Positions 1 to 11,377 of a stretch of DNA of 64,000 nt are shown piece by piece. The translations under genes and the position numbers were made by a program. Position 1 is the first letter of the stretch. Each line of letters begins with the position of its first letter. This stretch comes from Raffaelea ambrosiae (taxonomy: Eukaryota; Ascomycota; Sordariomycetes; Ophiostomatales; Ophiostomataceae). Location: contig PCDI01000002.1 in NCBI GenBank assembly GCA_002778195.1, forward strand, positions 1,492,912 through 1,556,911. The letters run 5' to 3'. The notes beneath the pieces are model-generated. The model made no database searches. It saw nothing but the letters and a program-made list of their open reading frames with translations, and had not been told where the DNA came from.

Positions 1-839
1 TACAGAAGTAATGAATCTACCTTCCAACCGCAACGAAGCACATGAACATGGATAAGAGAAGCATCCACATCACAGCTCTCTTCACCTTGTGGCATTATGT
101 ATTTGAAATGTGATTTTTAATTGTTTCTGGCTATTTGATTTCTCGACACACACACACACACACACACATTGCCTCTCTTTCTCCCGCTGCCCCCCCTGGC
201 TCTCGTCCCAATACAACACCCTTCCCATTGTTCGTTCTCCAGCATGCCCGTCCCAATAAACACAACACGCAACGCTACAATTCCAATGTGTGTACAGATC
301 TGTTTGACCCCATCTTGTACACGCTCTTGCGAGACGACCCAAAATCTCAGCCAAAACCCGGGACACATAATCAGGTCGATCCAGACGATACGGATAGATA
401 GTAGAAAAGAAGGGAAAAAAGGAAACAGAAACAGGAAAGAACAAGAAAAGGTTCGGAAGGAAAAGATCGGAAAAGACAATGGAAAAATAGACAGGAAAAA
501 AGAGACACACAGAAACCCCATTAGCCAAGAATTTTGACTGGGTTTCGTTGTGGGCGGGAACGCTGCTCGTCGTCGTCCCAAACATTCGGCGTACGCTGCT
601 CTCTGCAGGCAGCCACCCCTCTCGTCTTGGTAGAACGAGAAGAAAAAGAAAAAGAAACAGCCCTTCCTCTTTTCGAGGTCATCCCAGTGAACAATATGGT
701 ATATGTGTATATGTAGACATATAAAATGGGGTGTGTTCTTTCTCTTTGTGTTGAGAAAGAAGAAGACGAAGAGGGGGAGGAAGAAGTAATAAGAATTGAT
801 GGAAAAGGGCCCCCCCCAAAAAGGGGCTCAACCCGGTTC
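1..839. other. Flank downstream of PAN3, no gene seen
   Basis: This stretch lies beyond the PAN3 stop codon and runs to the window edge. It holds a CA dinucleotide run (about 146-168), an A-rich stretch around 400-510 and an 8-base C run near 810. Open frames of up to 167 codons cross it, but they are low in complexity and resemble no family I know. It probably contains the PAN3 3' untranslated region followed by intergenic sequence. Confidence 0.6.
146..168. repeat. (CA)n microsatellite
   Basis: An uninterrupted CA dinucleotide run of about 23 bases in the sequence downstream of PAN3. Confidence 0.9.
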
Positions 840-3596
840 TTAGGTGTGCCGGCGACTCCCGCGCATCAGGTCATTAAACGAGCGCTGGACCATCTTGTTG
901 AGCTCCTTGTAGGTCACAAACAGGTTCGTGCGGCCGTCCCGGCTCGACAGCCGCACCACCTCGTTCGACCCGGCATCCAGCTTGTTCAGACACGACAGCA
1001 TGTGCCACACGTCAATTACTGGCCGGCCCGCCTCGTCGACCTGGTGGAAGACATAGTCGCGGAACAGCTTGAGCGGGTAGCGCGGGCCGTGCTCGGCCCA
1101 GCTGGCGTCTCGCTGGTAGCTCTCGCGCTCGTTGATCGTGCCCAGCTTCATCATCAGCCGCGCCACGCGGCCATTCTCGACCTCGCGCGACACCAGCGAG
1201 GCGAACCCGTCGTTCTCCTGCAGCGACATGTCAAAGAACTTGACCATCTGCACCGAAATGCCGTTCACCAGCGCCTCAATGTTCTTGCTGCCCGGCGGGG
1301 CGGCCGCATTGGGGGGCGCCAGCAGCCAGGCCACGGCAGCCTTGAACTCGTGAGAATAGATGTCGGGGATCTGCTCCATCGGCGACAGCGGCTTCTTAAG
1401 CTCGTTCGGCGGTGTGTACGTGGCCAGGGCCATCATGATCTCGCCAAAGTGGATAAAGTCGTCCTGCTGCAGGTCGCTCACCCGGCGCGCTGGGTCGTAG
1501 TTGATCACGTCGTGGACGGCACAGCCGCTCAGACGGATGCGGTTTCGGTTGGTCCGGATGATCTTGGTCAGGTCGATGGAGCGCGCAGCCAGGCCCGCCG
1601 CGTGGATGGCCCGCAGGGCGTTGGTGATCTGCACAAAGTAGCCCCAGAGGACCGTCTCCTGGATGGTGACGTTGCCGCGCGGGCGGCCTTGGCCGTAGGT
1701 CGGGAAGTGGTACTGCATGAGGGTGGTGGAGAGGGGGAAGTAGTCGGTGGCGAAGACGACCGAGCTGTCGCCAAAGGCACGCGTGGTGAAGGCTTCGTGG
1801 ACACTGACGACGTTGCCATTGTTCACGCGCTTCCAGTCGCGGGCCGCCCGCAGCGCATTCTCGTTGCTGACGCGGAAGTTTTCAACACGACGAAGGCAAT
1901 AGCTGTTGCCGTTCTTGCTGGACACGGCCTTGTAGAGCCACGTGATGCGGCCAAAGGCGCCAGCGACCTTATGGCTGTTGGTGTCCAGGGGTGTGATGGA
2001 GTGGTAGCTGTCGACGTTGACAGATACTGATCAGGTCAGCAGATGAAGAGCAGCCGAGAGACAAAGGACTTGGGCCAGAACTCACATGTAAGTGGCGCCT
2101 GGTTGGCTGCCCGTGCCCTCGAGTGGATCTCCTGGCGGAGTTTCTCTGGAAGGAAGAAGTCATGGGCGGCGCGCTGACGAGGCAGCAAGTCCTGGCGATG
2201 GGGGCCCTGGGGGAAGTAGAGATGCTCGTTCAGCTGTGCATGTTAGCAGGAAGACTCGGCAAGAAGGCTTGGCAGGAATGCTTGGCAAGACTGCTGTGAG
2301 ACAGCAGAACACCGGTGGGAAAAGTACTGAAGAGACGACTGAAACACATACCGGCTGGTGCTGGGGCGCAAAAGGCTGGCCCTGGAAGTAGGCCGCCCCG
2401 TCATGGCCCGCTGCCGGGTTAGCTGCAGCATAGGGATTGTAAGGATTGGCGCCAATAACGCCCGTGGCCGTTGGCGGAGCCATGGCAAACGGCTCGAATA
2501 GGCCGGGGTCGTTGTAGCCGAGGGCAGCGCTCATATCGGCCATACTAGGGAGACCGCCACCTGCTGCTGCTGCCGCGGCTGCCGCGGCTGCCCTGCTGTT
2601 GACACCGATCTGGTTTACAGCACCCGCGTTGGGCGGATGCGCGGCGCCCCGCGACGGTCCTGTGGGGATGGCCATCTGGGCGCCGCCCTGCGCCGGGCCG
2701 GTAGGAATGGCGAGGTGGGAAGAAGCGTTTTGTTGGGCCGCTGCGATCTGGTGCAGCTGCTGGGCCGCCAGATGCGCCTGCTGGGGTTGTTGGACGTGCA
2801 GGGATTGCTGAGCCGCCTGGGGCGAGGGCTGGATGCCGTGCTGGCTGCTCGGGACGGAGGTGGTCGAGGAAGGAGTGGTGGCAGGGGGAACGGTCTGTGA
2901 CTGGGGCCGGAACTCGACGGCCTTGGCGACGTTGAAGGGCGAGCGGTCGCCGCGGGGCTGGAACTCCTTGGCTGAGGCTACGTTGTAGGAGGAGGGCGGG
3001 GTGTTCTCGGCAGAGCGCGGAACGAACTCGCGCACGGAGGCGACGTTGAAGGCCGGCGCATCGGCGCGCGGCACAGCCTGGCCGGGCTCCTTGCTGGCGA
3101 GGGGCTCGCGCAGCAGCTCGCGCGGGGAGACCGAGGACGAGGCATTGCTAGTGGACACGACTGTGAGAGAGCCAAGAGTTAGCGGATGCTGTGTTGCGGA
3201 GACGTCCTGATATCTGGTATCGCGGAACGATATCGGGGAGGGCGTTGATATCGCGATATCTTCAAATCTGATATCGATATCCGATGTGCACAGCATGTAC
3301 GCACCACTTGTGCCCCGCGGCGTGAACGGGATGGCGCTGGCCGACTGGATGGGCAGGGCGGACGACTTTCGCAGCGGCGAGTGGCCGGATCCCGGGGTGA
3401 AAACGGGCGAGTCCCCGTTTAAGGCTTTCTTGGATCTGGATCGACGTCAGCTTAGGACGACCACATGGAGGAGCAGACTCCGCCCGAGTGCTTGCGCCTG
3501 GGGGGCCGGTCCGCGGTTCCAGCCGGCTGGCAAGCAGTCGGAGTGCGCCTCGCGAGGGGCCGGGAAGGGCTGGCCTTACAGGTCTCTGGACGCCAT
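840..3596 (-). CDS. PAN3: PAN2-PAN3 deadenylation complex subunit PAN3
   Basis: Adaptor subunit of the cytoplasmic PAN2-PAN3 poly(A) nuclease; it binds poly(A)-binding protein and recruits the catalytic PAN2. I read five exons on the minus strand: 3596-3580, 3435-3305, 3160-2352, 2233-2086 and 2026-840, giving 763 residues with all junctions in frame. The N-terminal part carries the family segment DSPVFTP followed by PFTPRG, then three PAM2-like motifs (residues about 87-98, 108-119, 125-136), a Q/A-rich linker, a pseudokinase domain (about 380-640) and the C-terminal knob domain ending near RSFNDLM. The usual N-terminal CCCH zinc finger is not seen in any frame up to 5.3 kb. The start is uncertain. 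An alternative first exon with ATG at 4039 and a GTGAGT donor at 4012 could splice to about 3602, but it adds no finger. Identification is firm; the first exon is not. Confidence 0.9.
3209..3281. repeat. GATATC array in PAN3 intron 2
   Basis: Six copies of the palindrome GATATC lie within 73 bases (3209, 3229, 3247, 3255, 3270, 3276), inside the intron 3161-3304. The intron has a GTGCGT donor and a CTCTCACAG acceptor on the minus strand. The spacing is irregular, so this is not a simple tandem repeat. Confidence 0.9.
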
Positions 3597-5947
3597 ATTT
3601 CTGGTGGGATATGTCGCATGGTTTTGAGGAGTTGTGCGATGCGGTGAAAAGGTGGTGTGCAAGGAAGCACGCGCAGTCGGGACGGGGCCGGTTCAGGCAG
3701 CAGCACGCACACGGCCGTAAGGGCAAGGGCTTTCTCTCAGGAAGCCGCCAGCGAAGAAAGCGTCCTGTTGGTCTTGCATGCGATGGCTGCTGGCAATGGT
3801 GTCGGACGGTAGGAGGGAGAGTTGTCTTTCGCCCGAGGACCCGCTCTAGAGGTTCTGGCACAGGCAGGAGGTTAGCAGTGGTTACGTGCGAGAGCACGGT
3901 GACGTGCGAAAGCACACGAGGCTGTTCGCTCTCGGCCAGGCCACGCCAGGCTGCGGACTGCTAGCTCCAACACCTCGAAGCCGTCCCCCACCCCGGCCCA
4001 GACAGAACTCACTCGGTAGTTCCAGACGCCGGCATCCATAGTGCACACAGTGTCGAGTCGCGACGCGACCAGGGCGCCGATGGGTGCAGGCAGCAGGTCG
4101 GCGAGAAGACAGACACACGAGCAGCACGTCGCCGGCAGACAAAAAAATAAAGAAACGGCGGAGCGAGGTCGACGACAAGCGCGCGCAAGCAAAGGCGCGT
4201 CGTTGGCGATCGAGGAGGGCCAATCGCCGATGCAGCTGTGCTGTGGCGGAGGCGACGCGCAGCAAAGCCGACTGGGGGGGCAGAAACGAGCGACACACTA
4301 GGTGATAAGCAGAGTGACGAGTCAGGGGGGGGGTGCGCCGCGAGGGGGGGCAGAGAGGGTGCAGAGAGACGCTGTCGTCGCAGTCGGGGGAGGCGGCGGG
4401 CGAGGATCGCGAGATGAAGCCAGCAGAGACAAAGGAGATGGGCAGACGAGCGAGGACGGAGCGGAAGAACGTGGGTCTTTGGGGGGAAGGGGGGGGGCGC
4501 CAGTCGGTGACAAAGGGGAGGATGAAGGGGGACCGTCCAAGGAAGGCGCTATCGTCGCTCTTTCCACGCGGTGGTCGAGGCTGTTACCCCGCTGGAGGTA
4601 GGGGTGGAGCAGGGGTGCAGGAATAGGGTGGTACCTATGGACGCGCGTAAAACACGAGCAAAGCGAGGTCTCGCACTATCGGCAAGCTTGTGGCTCGCGT
4701 GGTCTCCAACTCGGTGTGCCGCCATCAGCGTCTCAAAGTATCGCCATGCGCGCCCATGCGAGGTTACCACTGTGCCTCGTCAGGGGCGACAGCCACCCGC
4801 CACGGCCATGCACGCGTGTGCGCCGTGGAGACATCGTGTTGACAGCGGCTTCAATTCCCGCTGAGCTGGGCTCTTTTCCGTCCGCACAGCGACTCGGATG
4901 CAGTCAGGTTCTTGCTCACTGTGCTCATCATCCTGTGCGTCACATACTCGCGGCCGAATCGTCACGTAGGACATGCCCGTTAGCGGACGTTGGTGCTGCA
5001 CACACACACCTTGCTCTGTGTGGTTGTTGTGCAGGTGGAAGACCAGCGCATGGCAAGGTACTTTGCATAAGTCGTGGCCAGCCGTGTGGCATTCTGGGAA
5101 AGCCGTTTCTTCAGCATGCCAGGGCCACCTGTTCGAGACAGACCGCAGTCTCTGGCAGGGAGGTCGACAGCCAGACAGTGTGTAGCACAGAAGAACAGGT
5201 TTCTGAAGCGCCTCTGTCTTCCAACATGCGTCTCTTATTACTCTGTGCTTGTGAACAAGACGTGCATTACGAGACTCGACATGAGACCTAGGTTTACATA
5301 TCATGCGTAGCTCATGCTCAGGCAGAGCTGTTCTCTCTCAGATTCGTCATCGGCCACCACAGATTCTGACTTGACTTGACCGCTCGCCTTCACTACAGAA
5401 GATGCTGTCTCCACGACACACACCCCAACACGAATGCCAGCCTCCGATTGCAGGCCCCGATCCCAGGCCTTGTCCAAGCCCATCTGTCTTAGAGCTGCAG
5501 CCAATATTCACTGTGGGGCTGTGAGCTCTACCAGCCCACCAACCACACGCGGCAGGCTGCCTAGGCTGGCCCCACCTCTGCCCATCTGGCCTTTGCCCTT
5601 TTGGCCCTAAAGCCTGGCCGGCCAGCCCAGTGACTGCATCGTCTCGTCACTCCGGAGCCTCTGCACATGCAAATGCGCACGTAACACGCAAGACCAGGCG
5701 CACACACTGGCAACTAGGCAGACCCAACAAACAGCACAGTTCGGGCAGCTAGCTTCTGTTTGTTTGTGTTTAATTTGTGTTTCTTCTTTTCCTAGCCTTC
5801 CTGTATCGCTTCGGCCTTTTGTTTCGCCTTGAGCCCTATCGCCTCTCTTCAACCTTCTCTTCTACGCCTCGAGCCCGAAATTAACCTGATCTTCCTGGAG
5901 CGATCATCGTCCCTGAGACCGCCCCTTTTCCTACCCACTCTCCCTGC
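3597..5947. promoter_or_regulatory. Divergent promoter region PAN3 / UBX2
   Basis: This 2.3 kb stretch separates the minus-strand PAN3 from the plus-strand UBX2 and should hold both promoters. The part at 4300-4520 is purine-rich on the plus strand, hence pyrimidine-rich in the direction of PAN3, as fungal leaders often are. It includes G runs of about 9 bases near 4325 and 4490. A possible non-coding or short coding first exon of PAN3 lies at 4013-4039. A pyrimidine-rich leader precedes UBX2 at about 5760-5945. I see no convincing protein gene here. Confidence 0.5.
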
Positions 5948-7696
5948 ATGAGTGATTCCGGCTCCCCGGCAATGGAGACGGCGGCCGGAAACGAAGCAGC
6001 AGCCGAAGAGCTGACTCCGGTGCAGCAGGCTGCTCTGGAGCAGTTCATGGCAGTCACCAACGAGAGCGAAGCCGATTCGATTGCCCTGCTGGCACGGTCA
6101 CACTGGAGCGTTCCGGTAGGTGGTCTGAGCATGGCACTGATTGTCTACTATCCCACAGGCAACTAACAGCCCTCCCCCCAGATCGCAATAGCAAAGTTCT
6201 TCGACGGCGACGACCCGGCCCTCGAGGGCAACCCCAACGACGACCAGGCCCAGCCTCGCCCACCCCAGCCCACAGCGACCTTTGAGAACCTGCAGGAGAG
6301 CCTGCACGCGGCCCACGAGAGCGCCCACCACCACAACAACCACTTGACCAACTACAACAGCCGCCGCGGCGCCCCCGTCGAACGCACCGAGCCTGCCCGC
6401 CGCATCGTGCCGCCGCCCATCGCCAGCCCCGTCTGGCGCCCGCCCTTTTTAATAGCCGTCCTGCTGTCGCCGCTCAACCTGGGCTACCGCCTGCTGGCCG
6501 GCCTGTGGGGGGCCGTGCAGTACCTGCTAGCGTTCCTGCCGCGGACCCGCACACAGGCCGCCGCCACGGCCGCCACGACCACCTCCAAGTATGGCCGCCG
6601 GCAGCTGAGCCCCCGCGATGCGGCAGCCCGGTTCAAGCGCGAATTCGACGAGACGTACGGCACCACAACTACCGACAGCGGCGGCGGCGGCGAGCTGCTG
6701 CCGTTTGCCGAGGAAGGGTACACACAGGCGTACGACCGGGCCAAGCGCGAGCCGCTGATGCTGCTGGTCGTCCTGCTGGCGCCCGAGCACGACGACACCG
6801 AGCCCTTTGTGCGCGAGACCCTGCTGGCGCCCGACGTGGTCGCGACCATCCGCGACCCGGCCAACAAGATTTTGCTGTGGGGCGGCAACGTGCGCGACGC
6901 CGAGGCCTACCAGGTGGCCGCCGAGTTCCAGTGCACCAAGTTCCCGTTTTCCGCCCTGGTCAGCGTCACCCCCAAGGAGGGCGGCAACACCCGCATGGGC
7001 ACCGTCAAGCGCATGGTCGGCCGCATTCCGCCGCAGCTGTACGCCGCCAACCTGCGCACCATTGTGCGCAAATACGCCGACGACCTGGCCGCCGTGCGCG
7101 CCGAGCGCGTCGCCCAGGAGGCCACCCGGAACCTGCGCCGCGAGCAGGACTCCGCCTACGAGCGGTCGCTGGCCCGGGACCGGGAGCGGGCTCGCCAGCG
7201 GGCCGAGGCCGAGGCCGCGGCTGCCGAGGCGGCCCGGCAGGCGGCCGAGCGTGCCGCCGAAGCCGAGCGGCAGGCCGCGCTGGCGAAGAAGTGGCGCCTC
7301 TGGCGGAAGACCCAGCTGGCGCCCGAGCCGCCGGCCGGGACGCCCGATATGGTGCGGGTGGCTCTCAAGATGCCGGCCGCGCGCGGCGGGCAGCGGGTGC
7401 GGCGGAGCTTCACCAAGGAGGCCACGGTCGAGGACCTGTATGCGTTTGTGGAGTGTGAGGGGGGCGTGGGCGCGAGCGCCTCGGACAACGAGGACGCGGA
7501 CGACGTCGAAGTCGAAAACGAGAAGATCAGCCAGCCAGAGGGCTACACGCATGTGTACCGGTTCCGCATTGCGTCGATGATGCCGCGCGAGGTGCACGAG
7601 CCGTCCGAGTCCAAGACGCTGCTGGAAGCCATTGGCAAGTCGGCCAGTCTGGTGGTGGAAGAGCTTGAAGAGGATTCCGACGAGGAGGAGGAGTGA
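5948..7696 (+). CDS. UBX2: UBX-domain ERAD factor (Ubx2/FAF2 type)
   Basis: Predicted membrane-embedded adaptor that recruits the Cdc48/p97 ATPase to ER-associated degradation. Exons 5948-6115 and 6182-7696 give 560 residues; the intron has a GTAGGT donor and a CCCCCAG acceptor and interrupts the UBA domain in phase 0. Order of parts: UBA-like helices (about 20-63, containing LTPVQQAALEQFMA), a hydrophobic hairpin (about 144-176), a UAS thioredoxin-like domain (about 230-350), a long Ala/Arg/Glu coiled coil (about 365-430) and a C-terminal UBX domain from about 445 to an acidic tail. This order is that of yeast Ubx2, fission yeast Ucp10 and animal FAF2/UBXD8. The UBX domain carries an acidic loop (about 480-500). 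The ATG at 5948 is the only start that preserves the whole UBA domain. Confidence 0.85.
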
Positions 7697-8459
7697 AAGG
7701 GAGGAGGGAGAAGAAACTATGGATACGGGGATATGACTGGCAGCATAGACAGGAGAATAGGACACACATCTTTCTTTTCGACTCCCACCCGCCTCCTCTC
7801 ACGACGGTATGATCTCTACTATGGGTTGTTTCCGTCTCGCCATGTATTGATTTCCTAATTACAAACCGGCAAACACACGAAAAGTTCTGTTTGAAAACAC
7901 GGACGAGACTGTCTTCCCTTTCCCCGCCACGGGCCACTGCACGTATTTTTAAGAGTACACATAGCGGAAATAATAATGGAAGAAAAGCAACCAAGGAAAC
8001 AGCATGCACGGTGTACTGACTGACTCGATCGCAGGCATGTCTCAGTAGTACACTCGCTTCGAACAGAGATCGCCTTGGTGGGCCCTCGCCGAGAAACGGC
8101 GCCTTATTATTTTTAGCTAATGGCACCCCGTCATTTGGCGCTCTGGCCCAATCTGACCCCGCAATGGCTATCGGTGGCAGCGGCCCAATCAGTGTAACTT
8201 AGCCGCATGCAGGTACCAACGTCCTGTGGGCAATGCGGTGTAGGTATATTCTATATGACTTCATTTTGGGCCCCCTTTGTTCTCTTGTCCTGCTCGCGTG
8301 TCTTCATCCATGCTCCCTGAACAGCTGAGAGTGCCAGATCTTTTCCTTTTTTTTTTTTTTGCAGCCATTGACTACTAGACTGTCTCGATCGGGAAGCTAC
8401 ACCCTGCCTCCAAACCCTCCCTTCTCTTTGTTCTTTCTTGTTTGAGAAAGCCTCCAAAT
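7697..8459. other. UBX2-ISN1 intergenic region
   Basis: About 760 bases between two genes on the same strand. It should contain the UBX2 3' end and the ISN1 promoter. A T run at 8347-8360 lies about 100 bases before the ISN1 start and may be part of its promoter. No coding capacity is recognised. Confidence 0.6.
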
Positions 8460-10174
8460 ATGACGACTAGGTATCGTGTCGAGTGTGAGTTGCTGTTCCA
8501 TCGTCAAGGACAGGCAAACAGCGGACGGCACGTAGCTAACATGGTCCCCCTCTCTCTCTCTCTCTTGAATAGATGCTCTCAAGTCTCACCGTCGAGACCA
8601 GTTGATAGGTGTGTGTGCCCCAAGCTCTGGACCTTTGAAGTCAACGACACCCCCAAAACCTGCTCTTTGCTCACAACCTCCCAAGAATGGGTCAAGGGTC
8701 TGCTCATCAGCCCCTTTGTCCTCGTCTCCCAGCCCGCCGGCGACTTTGAGACCGTCGACGAGGTCTTTGCCGCCAACACCGCCGATGCCCGCCGCCGCTA
8801 TGCCGAGATCATGCGCGATATCGAGGCCATGATCGCCGAGCACCGCTCGCTGCAGTTCCAGCACAACCCCAAGCCGTCGAAACTCCAGCTGCTGGTCCCC
8901 ACGGCGGGGCCCTTCTTTACCGAGCTGCCCCTCGAGGCGGCCTTTCTGTACCAGGACGGCCGGCGGCACATCTCCTCACGGCGGCTGGTGGCGCCGTCCT
9001 TCAACGACATCCGTCTGACGCTCAACACGGCGCAGATGATGGCCCTGACGGGGGGCGGCCGTCCGAGGGGGAAAAACGATGAAACGCCCGTGGTCGACAT
9101 CACCACTACGGGCCAACACAACCACATCCTGCAGCTGGTCACCTTTGATGGTGACCTGACCCTGTACGAAGACGGCCAGAACCTGGTGCCAGACAGTCCG
9201 ATTATTCCCAGGATATTAGGTACAGTGGAGGGGTCTTTTCTTTCCCTTCTTTTTATCTTTTTTCTTTTCTGCTTGGTTCCTTTTCCCCTAACACCTCCTC
9301 AGCCCTTCTTCGCCATGATATCAACGTCGGCATCGTCACGGCCGCCGGCTACGACACCGCCGACCGCTACTACCACCGCCTGCACGGCCTCCTCGATGCC
9401 ATCCACACCGCCACCGACCTGTCCGACGCCCAAAAGCACCGGCTCCTCGTCGTCGGCGGCGAGGCCAGCTTCGTCTTTGCCTACGACAGCACCAGCGACA
9501 ACGCCACCCATCTCCGCCCGGTCGACCCGGCCATCTGGATGCCCGACGCCATGCGCCAGTGGCCCGCCGACGACATGGTCGACCTCTTGGATCTGGCCGA
9601 GACGACCCTGCGCGCGTGCGTCCAGCGGATGAGGCTGCCGGCGCAAATCCTGCGAAAGGCCCGCGCCGTGGGGATGATTCCTCTTTTGATCGAAAGCAAG
9701 GAGAAGGCGGAGACTACGGAAGCACCCGCCCAGCCGCCTCGGATCCCCCCAACCCCCGAGGTCGTCCAGATGGCCCGCGAGAGCCTGGAAGAGGTCGTGC
9801 TCACGGTCCAGCGCCGCCTCGAGGTGAGCGAGGCCGGCCGCCGGGGCACCGTGCCGTTCTGCGCCTTCAACGGCGGTCGCGACGTCTTTGTCGACATTGG
9901 CGACAAGAGCTGGGGTGTGCAGATCTGCCAGCACGTGCTGCTGGGGCGGACGCGGGGCGACAGCGCGTCGAGCGGCTCCACCAACTCCAGCGAGACGACG
10001 AGGGAGAAGAAGGAGGCCAGCCACGCGGCAACGACGCTGCACGTGGGCGATCAGTTCTTGAGTGCGGGCGCCAACGATTTCCGGGCGCGGCGGGCGGCGA
10101 CGACATCGTGGGTGGCGAACCCGGCGGAGACGGAGCAGCTGCTGGAAGAGCTTCTGGAGTTCCTGGGGGAGTGA
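8460..10174 (+). CDS. ISN1: IMP-specific 5'-nucleotidase
   Basis: Hydrolyses inosine monophosphate to inosine and phosphate in purine salvage; a soluble HAD-superfamily enzyme found mainly in fungi. Four exons, 8460-8484, 8573-8608, 8686-9219 and 9303-10174, give 488 residues with every junction in frame. The first two exons are tiny (25 and 36 bases) and are supported by the family N terminus they restore: MTTRYRVEY, then DALKSHRRDQLIEW. The HAD nucleophile motif FDGDLT places Asp175, Asp177 and Thr179. Later come NGGRDVFVDIGDKSWGV and VGDQFLSAGANDFRAR, the conserved acidic end of the active site. The length is close to that of yeast Isn1 (450). A glutamate-rich linker (about residue 335) and a Ser/Thr-rich insert before VGDQF are fungal additions. 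Confidence 0.92.
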
Positions 10175-10881
10175 AAGGGGAAAGGAAAGGAAAACAGGGA
10201 GAATGAGGCAAGCACGGTAGAAACGAGAAACGAAAAGGGTTCGGAAAATCAATTGGAAACTGGAAGAAAAGGAAGCGGCACAATACATACCCAAATTGAC
10301 GTGGCAACGACCAAAAAAAAATAGGAGTTGGATGGAATGGTGGGCAATGGTAGCGAACATGATTGATGAACAAGAGTCAGAAATGATTAGAGAGCATGCT
10401 TGAGAACCCCCGAAAAGTATCTTTGGAGGCACGGCTTCGTGAGGAAGTATGCATTCGTTGCTAGTGCTCTGTGCAGCGACATCCTGGGGCATTCGATGCC
10501 ATGCAATATGAGATGGCATGGGATAAACATGAGATGAACGTACAAAAAGGGCCAGGGTCCGGTTGCACATCAACAGGCATTGTACAAGACCATGCAATTG
10601 TGTTTTTAATTCATTTTTATTCGGGTTTCTCCTACTACGGTTCTGCCTTTTTCTCTCTCTGAAATCTAATTACAAAAACAGTATTTGGCGAGGTCATGGA
10701 TGAATAGTTACATGCCTCTTTACATAGCTAATAACACACAATGTTGAAATCCCCCCCCAAAAAGAAAGGCCTACTCAGAAATCCTTCTCCGTCTTTCTCC
10801 AATTCTGTCGTCGCCTCCATTCCTGCCCTCGTTGTCTCACTGTTCCCATGCTGGCGTGAAGAAGCCTGGTCTAGCTGGCCA
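10175..10881. other. Convergent 3' region, no gene seen
   Basis: This stretch lies between the ISN1 stop and the stop of the small zinc protein, which point at each other. It is A-rich after ISN1 (10180-10330) and T-rich near 10600-10660, as expected for two facing 3' ends. A C run of 8 lies near 10751. No further coding capacity is recognised. Confidence 0.6.
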
Positions 10882-11073
10882 CTAGTCGTCGACTTCCTTA
10901 CAGTCGTCACACTTTTTGTGGTTGCAACCGTCACAGAACTCGCCCTCTTCGACCTTGGGAACCGGGCTCATGCCCTTTTTCTTGCACTCGCAACAGTAGT
11001 ATTGAGGGGGCTCCGGAGGCGAGATGTAGTCGCCCAGATCCACCTCAGATTCAGGCGACTGTTCACGAGTCAT
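10882..11073 (-). CDS. Small cysteine-rich zinc-ribbon-like protein A
   Basis: A 63-residue single-exon protein of unknown function. The first third is acidic (residues 5-24, many Glu/Asp/Pro). It is followed by a cysteine block: a CCEC knuckle at about residues 27-30 and, 17 residues later, the core CDGCNHKKCDDC. The pattern C-x2-C...C-x2-C-x-H-x2-C-x2-C predicts one or two bound zinc ions. A strong TATA box lies about 300 bases upstream on the same strand, and a possible 5' leader intron (GTATGT donor near 11171, CTAAC branch site near 11119) sits between them. Uncharacterised small fungal proteins with this pattern are known to me only as hypothetical proteins. A related protein is encoded at 45676-45937. 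The coding call rests on the cysteine pattern and the promoter. Confidence 0.7.
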   Translation of the reverse strand: MTREQSPESEVDLGDYISPPEPPQYYCCECKKKGMSPVPKVEEGEFCDGCNHKKCDDCKEVDD

Positions 11074-11368
11074 GGTTGAGATGGAATAGATATGGATGGG
11101 ATATCTTCATGCAGAAGTTAGACGTCGAGTACTGTTTCTGACGCAAAAGAGTAGACAAAAATACATACGAGATTCTCTTGTCTGGGGGGATCCAACGTTT
11201 GTTGATAGCTTGTCGTGAGATTGATTGGCAGCTGAACTCGCGAGAAGTTGTTGTGTTTTCAAACGCATGCGGGTGCAGGGTTGAAGATATCTTCTTGTTT
11301 GCTCTGTTGGCTTTGCTAGGTTTGGATGGCCTACGAACATCATACTCTGCATCGTCCGTGCTCCGATG

Positions 11369-11377
11369 CTATTTATA
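11369..11377 (-). promoter_or_regulatory. TATA box of zinc protein A
   Basis: TATAAATAG on the minus strand, about 296 bases before the ATG at 11073. The sequence between is C/A-rich and AUG-poor, as fungal leaders tend to be. Confidence 0.6.

Noticed and set aside
726..2030. 434-codon plus-strand frame
   Set aside because: Lies antisense to the last PAN3 exon; composition is that of a mirrored GC-rich coding frame and it has no family motifs.
6527..7765. 412-codon minus-strand frame
   Set aside because: Antisense shadow of UBX2.
9299..10597. 432-codon minus-strand frame
   Set aside because: Antisense to ISN1 exon 4, extended by chance into its 3' flank.
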